Shown here in pieces: positions 1-9,660 of a DNA stretch of 64,000 bases. Numbering within the stretch: the stretch's first letter is position 1; the number at the start of each line of letters is the position of its first letter. The stretch spans positions 116,274,062 through 116,338,061 of the forward strand of contig NC_134367.1 in assembly GCF_035582795.1 (NCBI RefSeq), read 5' to 3'. The DNA is from Mycteria americana (taxonomy: Eukaryota; Chordata; Aves; Ciconiiformes; Ciconiidae). The position numbers and the translations under genes were made by a program. The notes beneath the pieces were generated by a model that saw only the letters and a list, made by a program, of their open reading frames with translations, was not told the origin of the DNA and did not search any database.

Positions 1-1288
1 TTGAGGGGTGATGTGGAGGTTTGTGGGATTGTTTTGGAGATACGGGGCTCTTCTCAGGCCTTGGGTATCATCTAGGAGGGATGTGGGGTTCTTAGGGGAT
101 GCTGGGCAGGGGACAATTGCCTGGGGCAGACCAGGGAGAGAGGACTGGTTTTTCCACTCCCCCCGACCTCCTTGCTCCTACTCCTGCATGGGGTTCAGCC
201 TTCTGGCTGAACCCCAGAGTCTGTCAAGGTGGAAGTCCCAGCCCTGCATCCCCTATGTGGCAAATGGGTTCCCTGCCCCACAACCAGAGCGCGACACCTC
301 TCTGGGCCCTCTCCTCAGGGCCACTAGGGGGAGAGATGTGGTGGGGATGCCCAGACAGCCTCATCTTCCCCAGTGTGACCAGTGCTTGCAGGAACAGCCT
401 GAATTCCCCAGATTGTTGGGGGACAGAGCAGAACATCCTAGATGACGGGAGTTCTTCATCCACTGTCTCCTGGATGCCTGCTTAATACCCCAAAATTCAG
501 AAGAATTGTGAGGCCCTGCTTTCATGGATGATATTTGTACTGAAAATCAAGATCAAGCCTTGATCTTCTGCTCTGCGGAAGGTTTCTGTCCTCCCTGAGC
601 TTGCCTTAGGACACATGTGTTATGGTTTGACAGGTGTACTGCCCCAGTCAAACTCCCCACCTGACACTGTCCCTGGAGCAGGTCGTGCCAGGCACTTGGC
701 ATCAGAAGTGAGAGCCCTTTGGGGCTCACCCCCCCCCACACTGCACTAGGTAAGTGGAAAAAATGATTGGTATTATTTCACTGGCCACTGGACCATGGCC
801 TGAGTTGCACAACCACGGGGTCTCTCATTTATTCTACACCTCTGATGTCTCTTCACAGCACCAGACTAGAGTCATGCTCTATAGGGTCTTCTTTCCCTGA
901 TTCTGCCAAGCCTGTTCTCTTGGCTGTGGGATAGTAGGTAGAGACAGTGAGAATCTCATTCATCCATTCATGCACATCACTGATTGGATGATGAGGCATT
1001 TGGCTGTTTATTGATCACACATAAATTACACATTCGTTTTCTGGGCTAAGTAAGGTGGCCTGTCCACCTGGGTAAAGCCGGTTGATTTTCTTGGCAGATA
1101 AGATTATGCAGCGTGATTACCAAGTTCCCTTTTATTCCCTACCTACTATCCCTTCTACCTCCATTAATTCCGATGAGCATCCATTTCCCTAGATCATGAC
1201 AAGCCATAAATATAATTTATTTACAGTCAAATGAGTTTCCACATAACTTGCAAAGATATGTACAATATCCACAGATGTGCTACCTGCC
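1..1288. other. Stretch without recognisable gene
   Basis: I see no splice-flanked exon, RNA gene or known repeat here. Short open frames overlap in several phases near the left edge, as expected for GC-rich non-coding DNA, and none shows a recognisable domain. A short C run occurs near 730. Confidence 0.5.
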
Positions 1289-2066
1289 CACCTTCCTTCC
1301 TTCTTTTGCATTCCTTTGTTCCCCCTCCCTTCCCACTCCTTCCTTCCTTCTTCCCTTCCCCTTCCTTCATTCCTTACTTCCCTCCATCCTCACTGCACTT
1401 CCTTCTTTCTTCCTTTCTTTTTTCCTTCTATCCTTCCTTTATTCCTTCCTTCCTTTATTTTTCTACTTTCCTTCCTACTTCCTCCTTTCTTTATTGCCCT
1501 CTGTCCTCACTTTTCATACTTACATACTTCAATTCCCTTTTCCTGTGCTCCTGCCTTCTTGACTTCCTGCTTTCCACTATTCTTCCTTGCCCACTTCCCT
1601 GCCTTCCTGACTTCTTTCCTTAATTACCATCTTCTTTCTTCTCTCACTACTTTCCTCAACACTTCCTTCCTTCCTTCCTTGATAATTTGTGCGTTCCTCT
1701 CTACTTGCCTGAACTGCTCTCCTTCCTTCTCGCCTTCCTCACTACCTGCCTGCCTGTTTTCCTTCCTTAATTCCTCCTCTCCTGCCTGCCTTCTTTCTTT
1801 TACCTTTCTTCCTTCCTTCCTTTCATTCCATCCATCTTCCCTTTCCCCTTCCCCTCGCCTTCCTGCCTTGCTTCTTTCCTCTCCCCTTTCTCCCTTCCTT
1901 ATTTTCCTCTGTCCTCAGTTTACTTCCTTCCTTCATTCATTTTTTCATTCCTTCTTCCTTCCAGTGTTTCCCCTTTCCATGTTTTCCCTTTCCACATTTC
2001 CCCTTTATTTCCTAGTTTTCCTTTTCTTCCCTCCTTCTTCCCCCCTGCTTCTTCCTCCCTTGCCCC
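1289..2066. repeat. CCTT-rich polypyrimidine tract
   Basis: About 780 bp of almost pure pyrimidine on the plus strand, made of imperfect CCTT, CTTT and CCTG units. The Ser/Pro/Phe/Leu-rich open frames through it are artefacts of low complexity. Mirror-symmetric purine/pyrimidine DNA like this can form triplexes, but nothing here shows a function. Confidence 0.9.
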
Positions 2067-2800
2067 CAGAAGATTTCTGCTCCAAATGTCATCTTTCTGA
2101 GACCTAGTGACTGGAGGAAGGAAGAATTTTTGCATTGGACTAGATTGCTGTGTCAGGGCCATGGAATTGCCAACTTTGAAAAGGACAAAATTAGTAACAA
2201 CTGGAGTGAATGCTATAGGCGCATTCCCCACAAGAAGCTCATTAGTGCCTTACCATTAAGAGCAAACATCTACCCCACAAGGGAATTTCTAGCACGGGGT
2301 AGACAGGAAATTCAAGTTAAGATCTACTGGCACTGCCAAGCTGAGAGTGAGTTTCTCACATATTAGTGGGTATTGCCCTGCAGATCAGGAAGCCAGGATC
2401 AAACAATGTAATCAAGAGTGTGTTCTACTGGCTGAAGAAACTCAAAAGAAGGATTGGCAAGATTTTAACAAGCCACTCCTCGAAGATCACCAAAATGGTC
2501 CCTCAGGGATCCCTGCGCAGAGGACTGTGTTACATAATCCCAGGCACTAAAGCACCCAGCATCATGTCCAACCCCATGCTGGTGGGACTGGGGAATGCCT
2601 CTTAGTCCCGGGATACTGTGAGCCTCGGGGATTACAATCCCAATGATACTGGCAAGGCACATAGCCATGCGCAAAGCATGGTGCCCCAGCCCGTTGTACA
2701 AGTGGAGCTCAGGACCCTCCCACAAAACTCCATGCCCAGCACTGGTGTACCGGCAGGGTGCTTAGGCTATCGAAAATGCTACCTCTCTTGGCAAGGCAAA
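2067..2800. other. Unassigned sequence between the pyrimidine tract and the telomere-like repeats
   Basis: Mixed-composition DNA with short open frames on both strands and no domain I recognise. It could be a decayed mobile element, but I cannot name one. Confidence 0.35.
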
Positions 2801-2804
2801 CCCT

Positions 2805-4055
2805 TGGTTAGGGTTAAGGGGTTAGGAATAAGTTTACAGTTTGGGTTAGGGATTAGGGTCATTATGGTTAGGATTAGTGTAAGGTTTAGGTTGCGGTTAG
2901 GGTTAAGGTTTAGGGTTAGGGTGCTATTAGTTTTAGGGTTAAGGGCCTTAGGTTTAGGGTTACGGCCATTAGGATTAGCATTAGTGTTAAGGGTTAGAGT
3001 GAGGTTAAGTGGTAAGGGTTAGTGTTATGGTTTGGGATAGGGATAGGGTTAGGGTTATCCATCACCCTCACCCAGATACTAACCCTAGCTAGAGCCCAGG
3101 TCCAAAACGGACACCTGTCAGCTAGGCCTCACACTGAAAGTGGCCAGGACCAATAGCTTTTGTAAGCCCTCACCTTCCCTTTGTAGTCCCTTCGTGTATG
3201 GTTTAGTTTAAGGATCATTAGGGTTAGGGTTAGAGAATAGTGTTAGAGATAGGGTTAGGGTTAGAGAATAGTGTTAGAGATAGGGTTAGGGTTATGGTCA
3301 GGGTTAGGATTTAATGTTTAGGGTTTGTGTTATCCCTCACTCAGACACTAATCCTAGACAGAGCTAGGTCCAAAACAGGCACTCTCAGCCTAGGTTTAGG
3401 GTTACAATCATTAGGGTTAATGTTAGGTTTGAGGTTAGGGTTAGGGTTACTGTTATTAGGGTTAAATTTAGGCTTATGTTTGAGGTTAGGGTTAGGTGGT
3501 AGGGTTAGGAATTACAGTCATTTTGGTTAAATTTAGGATTAGATTCAGGGTTAGAGTAAGGGTTAGGGTTAGGTTTAAGGTGAGGGTTTAGGGTTAACTT
3601 TAGGGTTAGGGTTTTTAGGGTTAGCAGTTAGGGTAGGGCTGGTGTTACTGTTAATAGGGTTACAGTTAGGTGGTAGGTTTAGGATTAGGCTTACAGTCAT
3701 TTTGGTTAAATTTAGGATTAGGGTAAGAGGGTTAGGTTTAAGGTGAGGGGTTAAGGTTAGGGCTGTTAGGGTAAGGGCCTCGTTTAGGGGTTATGGTTAG
3801 GATTAGGTTTCAGGTGAGGGGTTAGGGTTAGGGCTAAGATTAGGGTTATAGTTTCAGCTAGAGTTAGGGTTTAGGCATTAGGGTTACCTTTAAATGGATA
3901 CAGTCATTAGGGTTAATGTTACACTTACGGTTAGGCTTAGGGATAGGGTTGGAGTTTCAATCATCAGGGTTAAGTTTAGTGTTAGAGTTTAGGGATTATA
4001 GTCATTAAGGTAAAGGTAAGGGGTAGGTAAAGGATCTTTAGTGGTTAGGATTTTG
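2805..4055 (+). repeat. Degenerate interstitial telomeric (TTAGGG-type) repeat block
   Basis: About 1.25 kb of TTAGGG and variants (TTAGGTTT, TTAGGATTA, TTACGG, TTAAGGG), with the G-rich strand on plus. Perfect runs are only two to three units, so this is old interstitial telomeric DNA and not a live chromosome end. Two copies of a non-telomeric spacer interrupt it (about 3056-3190 and 3329-3400). A 36-bp internal tandem repeat lies around 3226-3297. The right end merges into the mitochondrial insert without a sharp boundary. Confidence 0.85.
3056..3400. repeat. Repeated spacer inside the telomere-like block
   Basis: A motif reading roughly 'atcc-ctcac-cagayactaa-cctag' followed by 'aggtccaaaac-ggcac' occurs at about 3058-3125 and again, diverged, at about 3331-3397. 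Telomere-type repeats lie on both sides. The spacing suggests a higher-order unit of about 270 bp, as in subtelomeric satellites. Confidence 0.6.
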
Positions 4056-4067
4056 GTTAGTGGTAGG

Positions 4068-5011
4068 TTTAGATTTATGGTTAGTTGGGGTTTTTTTGTG
4101 GAGTATGGTGGAATTGTGATTGTTGAGTAGTATTGAAGGCAAAGGTAGAAGAACAATCCTAGTAGTGAGAGTATGGCAATGATTATGGCTGTTGTGGTCA
4201 TTTCTTGTTTAGTAACTTCTTCAATGATAAGTCATTTAGGCAGGAAGCCTCTTAGTGGAGGAAGCCCTGCTAGGAAGAGTAAGACTAATATTAAGGTTAT
4301 ATTTAGTATAGGGTTTTTTTCGTTCATGAGGTTATTATCATTGATGGTTTTAGAACTTTGGTTGTGTTGAGGGCAACGAATATTGTAGCAGTTATTAGGA
4401 AGTATAAGTAGAGAGTTAGTAGAGGGAGGTTAGGGCTGTATGGCTATTCAGCCTAAGTGGGAGATGGATGAGAAGGCTAAGATTTTTCAAATTTGTGTTT
4501 GGTTTAGTCCTATTCAGCCTCCTAGAGCTGCTGAGGCAACAGCTATGGTGGTTAATAGTGTTGGGTTCAGAGAGTTAGGAAGGGAATAGTGATTGGGAGA
4601 GGGGGGAATTTAATTATTGTTGGTAGTACAGCAGTGATTAGGGATGAGCCTTGAAGTACTTCTGGGAATCAGAAATGGAATGGGACTAGTACTAGTTTGA
4701 TTGCAATTGCTATTGTCAGTAGGAAGCAGGATGTTGGGTGGATAGTTTGGGTAATGTCTCATTGGCCTGTGGCTCAACCATTGGTTATGCTTGAAAAGAG
4801 GACTAATGCTGAGGCGGCTGCTTGTACTAGGAAGTATTTGATTGTGGCTTCAATGGCTTGTGGGTGGTGGGATTTGGAGATGAGGGGAATGATAGCGAGG
4901 GTGTTAATTTCTAGTCCTGTTCAGGCTATGATTCAGTGGTTGCTTGAAATTGTAATGGTTGTTCCTAGGAGTAAGCTTAGGAAGGAGATTAATTTTTTCA
5001 TGTGGGTTCAT
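4068..5011 (-). pseudogene. ND2 pseudogene in the NUMT
   Basis: NADH dehydrogenase subunit 2 of respiratory complex I, as a nuclear fossil. The start is at 5011 just after the tRNA-Met copy, with an N-terminus beginning MNPHMKK. A C-terminal piece beginning MTTTAIIIAILSLLGLFFYL is readable at 4201-3989 under the mitochondrial code. The frame is broken between the two, and mitochondrial TGA-Trp codons would be stops in the nucleus. The last codons are lost into the telomere-like repeats. Confidence 0.88.
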
Positions 5012-5013
5012 TA

Positions 5014-5080
5014 GTAGGGGAAAGGGTTAAACCATCATTTTTGGGGAATGGGCCTGAGAGCTTTTTAGCTGACCCTACTA
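5014..5080 (-). pseudogene. tRNA-Met copy in the NUMT
   Basis: The minus strand matches the avian mitochondrial tRNA-Met pattern, with 'ggtcagctaa' near the 5' end, a CAT anticodon context and 'aaaatgatggttt' in the 3' half. It lies directly before ND2 as expected. Stem changes indicate a fossil. Confidence 0.8.
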
Positions 5081-5150
5081 GAAAACAATATAGAGAAGTA
5101 TGGAGATTTTTGAGCTCTTCTGTCCTGGTTCGATTTCACTTTTCTAAATC
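5079..5150 (+). pseudogene. tRNA-Gln copy in the NUMT
   Basis: This lies on the strand opposite to its neighbours, as tRNA-Gln does in bird mitochondria. It starts with 'tagaaaa', has a TTG anticodon context ('ttttgag'), a T-arm-like 'ggttcgat' and a 3' 'tttctaa'. The D-arm is degenerate. Confidence 0.72.
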
Positions 5151-5157
5151 TTTCTTA

Positions 5158-5230
5158 GGAAATGAGAGAGCTGGTATTGCTCTATGTTCGCCTTACCATA
5201 GTGATCCTTTACATGTAGGCACATTTCCTT
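5158..5230 (-). pseudogene. tRNA-Ile copy in the NUMT
   Basis: The minus strand begins 'aggaaatgtgcctacatg', has a GAT anticodon context ('ggatcactatgg'), and ends with 'ctctcatttcct', which pairs with the start. Its position between ND1 and tRNA-Gln is as expected. Confidence 0.85.
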
Positions 5231-5231
5231 A

Positions 5232-5836
5232 AGTAATGAGGCAGGCCTGCATAGCAGATTGGTACACTGGCGCGTCAAAGGCACAGCACTAATGTCAGTG
5301 GCAGGAACTTTTTTCAGAGGAGTTGTATGAGTTGGTTGTAGCGCAGTCGTGGACAGGAAGCGCAATTTCATAAGAAGCCTGAGGAAAGGAGCAGGACTTT
5401 TGTAGTCAAGACCGCTGGAAATAGTTTGGGGGTGGGGTTAGTGAACTTGGGTTTAGGAATAGGATAGTAGTTAGTGTACTTATCAGTATGATATTTGCAT
5501 ATTAAGCTAGGAAGAACAGGGTGTCCTGTGGCTCAGCTAGGAAGAACAGGTATATCCTGTGGCATACTCTATATTGAAGCCTGATACTAGCTCGGATTCA
5601 CCTTCCAAATAGGCTCCTTAATGAATAAATTTTACTCCATTTGCTACTGGCTGTAATAATCCAAAGGGGCCTACAATGTTTGGGCTTTTTCGGGCTTGTA
5701 TGTAACTTAGGATTTTTCATTCTACTAATGTTAAGAAGGCTACAGCAGTTAGAAATGGGATAGCATAGGATAGGGATATGATAAGGTATTTTAAAATAGA
5801 GGGTCAGGTCACGAGTAGGTGGGGTGAGGAAAGAGG
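5232..5836 (-). pseudogene. ND1 pseudogene, internally deleted, in the NUMT
   Basis: Complex I subunit 1. At about 600 bp it is well short of the roughly 970 bp of an intact gene. The N-terminal third (about 5836-5645, with an [12 protein letters not shown]-like stretch) and a later part (ESELVSGFNIEYAT-like, around 5600-5560) are recognisable, but the region between them is missing. A roughly 29-bp tandem duplication ('gctaggaagaacagg' twice, 5507-5565) disrupts the frame. Confidence 0.85.
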
Positions 5837-5839
5837 GAA

Positions 5840-5912
5840 GCTACGGAGAGGATTTGAACCTCTGGGTAAAGGGCTTAAGCCTTTTCCGTTTGCTGAGCTC
5901 TGCCATGGTAGC
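5840..5912 (-). pseudogene. tRNA-Leu(UUR) copy in the NUMT
   Basis: A 73-nt minus-strand match containing 'ggcagagctcagcaaa', a TAA anticodon context ('ggcttaagccc') and 'aggttcaaatcctctcc'. This internal segment also includes the mitochondrial transcription-termination (mTERF-type) site next to 16S. The acceptor stem is nearly intact. Confidence 0.92.
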
Positions 5913-7544
5913 AGTCCTTTTCTAGGACAGGGGATGGTATGAGCGCTCTCATGGTAGTTTAGTTGAGTTTGTTACTTGGAGGGAGGCATGCTTGTACTAT
6001 TGGCCTCACTTTTCTGGTCCTTTTGTACTAGGGAAAGTTCATCATAGATAGAAACCGACCTGGATTGCTCCAGTCTGAACTCAGCTCAGGTAGGACTGGT
6101 AATCATTGAACAAATGAACCCTTAACAACAGCTGCACCTTTAGGATGTTCTGATCCAACATCAAGGTCGTAAACTTCCTTGTCTATATGGGCTCTTGGAG
6201 GAGATTGTGCTGTTATCCCTGGGTAGCTTGGTCCATAATCATTGAACGAAGGAACACTTAACAACAGCTGCGCCTTTAGGATGTTCTGATCCAACATCAA
6301 GGTCATAAACTTCGTTGTCTATATGGGCTCTTGGAGGAGATTGTGCTGTTATCCCTGGGTAGTTTGGTCCATTAGTCACCTATATTGGGTCTGGTCACTA
6401 TTAGTACTTTGAGGGGTTGCTCTTGGTTAAGAGGTGTGGTCTTATTTTTTGGAGGATTTCTTTTTCTCCAAGGTCACCTCAACCAAAAAAATGCAGGCCA
6501 GCATTTTGGGGTGGGGGGATGGTGAACCTGGTGGGCTTGAGCTTGTGTGTAGTGGCTGCTGATTTTTAGGTTCCACAGGGTCTTCTCATCTTAGCTATAT
6601 ATTCCCACTTTTTCATGGGAAGATCAAGTTCACTGATTATCTGTAAGAGACGGTTAGGGTTAGGGCAGGCATCACCTTCAACAGCTGGTCAGCTGAAGGC
6701 TATGTTTTTGGTAAACAGTCGGGCCTTGAGCTTGCTTAGTTCCTTTTGCAGATTTTAATCTTTATAATAGATAGTCCTGAATTGGGTTAACAGGGTGGGT
6801 TTAATATCTAATCCTATTAAATTTTAGATATTAGTTGCAATCTGTTAATGATGTAATGATGTAAGCTTGCGCTTGAGAGGGGGAGGCCCCTAGTTACTCA
6901 TTTTAGCATTAATTCTCCTGTTATTATAGGTTGGCCTGTTGGTGATAAGGGAGTTGTATTGTTTTTGGACTTTTAGGTGTGGAGCTTTGGAGCACTCTTT
7001 GGTGGTGGCTGTGTAAAGGCCTACAGTGTGGGGAATAAGAGTTGAGTAGTTACCTGCTGGGGTAGATAGTGTTCTTTTTTTGAAGGAGCTGTATGCCTTT
7101 TAAATTGCTTGTGATTTACTATATGGGGGCTAGATTGAATGTCTGTGGAGGAAAATTAAGAGAGAACTTAGACTCATTTCACAGGCAACCAGCTATCACC
7201 CAGCTTGACTGGCTTTTCGCCTCTATTAACAAGTCATCCCATTCTTTTGCAACAGAGATGAGTTCACTCAGTGACAGCTGCTTTGTAAGTAGCTTGCTTG
7301 GGTTTGGGGATGGCAGGCTTGAATTAATTTTTCTTCGCTGTTCTTGCTAAATCATGATGTGAGAGGTGTAAGGGTTTATCTTTGCTATTTATTGCTTGGG
7401 TTTTCCATTACTATTTCATCTTTCTCTTACGATACAAATCTCTATTGTGTCAAGGGTCTTTTCTACTTTCTGTGCAAAGTGGAAAGAATGGTTCAGTTTG
7501 GTGATCATTCCTAGTTGTGGTTTGGCTGGGCTAGAGTTGGACTT
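5913..7544 (-). pseudogene. 16S rRNA copy in the NUMT
   Basis: Mitochondrial large-subunit rRNA on the minus strand. The highly conserved 3' part is clear around 5990-6090 (the 'gaccgg-like..ccaggtcggtttctat' peptidyl-transferase region). Length is about 1.63 kb including a 136-bp tandem duplication. It lies between the tRNA-Val and tRNA-Leu copies as in mitochondria. Confidence 0.9.
6101..6372. repeat. 136-bp tandem duplication inside the 16S copy
   Basis: Two direct copies, 6101-6236 and 6237-6372, both starting 'aatcattgaac' and running through '..ttatccctgggtag.ttggtcca'. They differ at about ten positions. Living 16S has one copy, so the duplication probably arose in the nucleus. Confidence 0.93.
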
Positions 7545-7616
7545 CAAGAGCATTTGGTGGGTAGCAGATGTCTTTCAGGTGTAAGCTGAAGGCTTGCAGG
7601 TTATGGCTATGTCTTG
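7545..7616 (-). pseudogene. tRNA-Val copy in the NUMT
   Basis: A 72-nt minus-strand segment starting 'caagacatagcc', with a TAC anticodon context ('cagcttacacctgaaag') and a 3' '..ctcttga' that pairs with its start. It separates the 12S and 16S copies. Confidence 0.85.
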
Positions 7617-8524
7617 GTATGCTAAGTGCACCTTCCAGTACACTTATGTTGTTACAATTTACTTCATCTTCAGCTGATGGGCACATTAGCTATAGGGGTT
7701 TATAGCTTCTGAGGAGGGTGGCGGGCAGTATGTACATCGGCCTCAGGGCTGACTTAAGGGGGCTCTATTGTCCTGCTTTACTGCTAATCTGCCTTCTAGG
7801 GATGATTTCACATCTCTTTTGGTGAGCATTATGTTTTAGAAAATGTAGCCCATTTCTTCTGTCTCATAAGCTATACCTTGACCTGTCTTGTTAGTGGGGT
7901 TGAGGATATTATTTTCACCGTTATGCTCTAAGGGGAGGTGAGGTGTTGACGGCGGTATGTAGTCTGTCTTGGTGAAGGACAGTTGGGTGGCTTGTTAGCA
8001 ATTCTAAAACAGGCTCCTCTATGTGGGTTTGGGGCACTGCCAAGTTCTCAGAGGTTTAAGAGTTTGTGCTCGTAGTTCTCAGGCAGATACTTTGGTAAAG
8101 TATCAAGATTTAGGGCTAGGCATAGTGGGGTATGTAATCCCAGTTTGTGTCTTAGCTTTTGTGGGTTTTAATTAATCGTGGATGCTAAGATTGCCCTGAG
8201 GGTGGCTTTAGGTGCATCTTAGGCTTACGACAGCTCAGTTACATTTTGGTCTTAGTCGCCTTGATAACGTTACCACTCTTTACGCCATATTACAGTTAAT
8301 TTGGGTCTCTTCTGTGACCGCGGTGGCTGGCTTGAGGTTTACCAACCCTAGGTGCCGCTGTAAGTCAAGTTTTCACGCACTGCTGGATGTTAGTTACTGC
8401 TGAGTACCCATAGGGGTGTAGCTAAGCAAGGCGTCTTGGGCTACGACTTGGGCGTGCCTGGTGCCCGCTCCTTTTGCCTTAACAAGGCGATCAAGGGCAT
8501 TTACACTGTGCTGCAGATACTTGC

Positions 8525-9087
8525 CGTCCTGGTTTTGGCTGGGATAGAGTTAATTTTCTTCCTAGTAGCTGGTCTAGTGCTGTGTTTTGGATTGAGTATG
8601 AGAATAACATTGATAACACACTGATGTTTTAGTTGTTGCTAAGTAGTGCTTACACTAGTCAAGGACTTTTCAGCTTCCCATGCTCTGCCAGGTGCACAAG
8701 AAGCTGGGAGGGGGCACAGCCAGGACAGCTGACCCAAACTGGCCAAAGGGCTATTCCATACCATATGACGTCATGCTCAGTATATAAACTGGGGGGGAGG
8801 TGGCGGGGGGGCAGCAATCACTGCTTAGGGACTGGCTGGGCGTCGGTCGGCAGGTGGTGAGCAATTGCATTGTGCATCACTTGTTTTGTACATTCTCTTA
8901 TCATTTATTATTATTATTACTATTGTTTTCTCTTCCTCTTCTGTCCTATTAAACTGTCTTTATCTCAACCCATGGGTTTTACTTTTTTTTTTTCCTGATT
9001 CTCTCCCCCATCTCACCAGGGGTGGGGGAGGAGGGTGAGCAAGAGGCTGTGTGGTGCTTAGTTGCCAGCTGGGTTTAAACCGTGACA
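8525..9087 (+). mobile_element. Solo LTR of an avian endogenous retrovirus, nested in the NUMT
   Basis: 563 bp beginning 'cgtcctggttttggctggga' and ending 'gtttaaaccgtgaca', a widespread avian LTR signature that I associate with ERVL-type elements. The first base of the usual TG start is now C. A perfect 5-bp target duplication 'cttgc' flanks it (8520-8524 and 9088-9092). Inside are a CRE-type palindrome tgacgtca (8766-8773), a TATA box tatataaa (8781-8788) and an attaaa poly(A) signal (8948-8953), so transcription would run left to right. No internal viral genes remain, so this is the product of LTR-LTR recombination. Confidence 0.93.
8766..8788 (+). promoter_or_regulatory. LTR core promoter: CRE palindrome plus TATA box
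   Basis: A perfect tgacgtca (8766-8773) sits 7 bp before tatataaa (8781-8788). CREB/ATF factors bind this palindrome, and the pairing is typical of an LTR U3/R boundary. Activity is unknown. Confidence 0.6.
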
Positions 9088-9135
9088 CTTGCCTGTATAT
9101 GTCTAGCAAGAATTAAAGGTTAGGACTATGTCTTT

Positions 9136-9204
9136 TGTCCTTGGGCGTGTGTGGCGACCATCTTGGCAGCTTCAGTGCCATGGATACTTCAGTGCTACAA
9201 GAAC
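9136..9204 (-). pseudogene. tRNA-Phe copy in the NUMT
   Basis: A 69-nt minus-strand match beginning 'gttcttgtagc', with a GAA anticodon context ('cactgaagctgcc') and ending 'cccaaggaca'. It precedes 12S as in mitochondria. The D-arm side is altered. Confidence 0.85.
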
Positions 9205-9657
9205 AGTTGTTTCTTGTTTGCTTTGAGTTGTTTGTTTGTTGCTTGATTGGTTTTTTTTCCTTGTTTGTTGTTTGGTTTTATGTTGTTTGTTGATTGTTGG
9301 TTGTTTGTGCATGTGTAGGGCAGTTTCTTTAAGTTCTGGTGCATTGTGTATGTTTGTGTACAAAATGTGTATTTAATTTATTAATGTGATTCCAGTGCTG
9401 ATGATATATGAAAAAAAGTGTAAATAAAATGTGTGTTAACAACATGGTAAATATTTGGGTGAAAGTTACTGGTGGTGTTTAGGATTTTAGAGGAAGTACG
9501 AAAGTAAGAAATTAAGTCCTGCAAACATTCACTAAATAGCAGCATAAGTAAGAGTGCTTGGGCACACTATAACCAAATGTAAAAGAAAGTGCATCAGTGT
9601 TAAGATGGATTCTCCATATACTCCAACGGTCTCATTAGGTAATCCTTGAGGACCAGA
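9205..9657 (-). pseudogene. Mitochondrial control-region fragment in the NUMT
   Basis: The tRNA-Phe-proximal part carries the AAC/AAAC-rich simple repeat typical of avian control-region domain III (9205-9330). On the minus strand there is a CSB-1-like box reading 'ctatttagtgaatgtttgc' (around 9540-9520). Upstream of it is 'taacactgatgcactttc' (around 9603-9586). Only this half of the control region is present. Confidence 0.85.
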
Positions 9658-9660
9658 ATT

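Larger units (their letters stand above)
7617..9135 (-). pseudogene. 12S rRNA copy in the NUMT, split by an LTR
   Basis: Mitochondrial small-subunit rRNA. The 3' end ('aaggtgcactta' on minus) is at about 7620-7640. The 5' part includes 'tagcccaagacgccttgc' (around 8425) and 'gctagacatatacaggcaag' (around 9105-9088). The LTR at 8525-9087 splits it; removing LTR and one target copy restores continuity. Without the LTR, the rRNA part is about 0.95 kb. Confidence 0.92.
4062..9657 (-). pseudogene. Nuclear mitochondrial DNA insert (NUMT): control region to ND2
   Basis: Read on the minus strand, the segment follows the avian mitochondrial order: control region, tRNA-Phe, 12S, tRNA-Val, 16S, tRNA-Leu(UUR), ND1, tRNA-Ile, tRNA-Gln (opposite strand), tRNA-Met, ND2. 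Coding parts are frameshifted and partly deleted, the tRNAs have mismatched stems, a 136-bp tandem duplication lies in 16S, and a solo LTR splits 12S. These lesions mark an old nuclear copy and exclude functional mitochondrial genes. Without the LTR it spans about 5.0 kb of mitochondrial sequence. The left boundary with the TTAGGG block is fuzzy. The right boundary is set where control-region similarity gives way to CR1 sequence. Confidence 0.95.

Noticed and set aside
1277-2107. 276-codon open frame rich in Ser, Phe, Leu and Pro
   Set aside because: It lies entirely in the polypyrimidine tract; any frame of such DNA is open and its composition is not protein-like.
3989-4201. Separate small membrane-protein gene on the minus strand
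   Set aside because: It is the C-terminal piece of mitochondrial ND2 in the NUMT, contiguous in order with the other mitochondrial genes.
4062-9657. Functional mitochondrial genome segment or mitochondrial contig
   Set aside because: Frameshifts, deletions in ND1, a 136-bp duplication, an LTR insertion and flanking nuclear repeats show it is a nuclear fossil.
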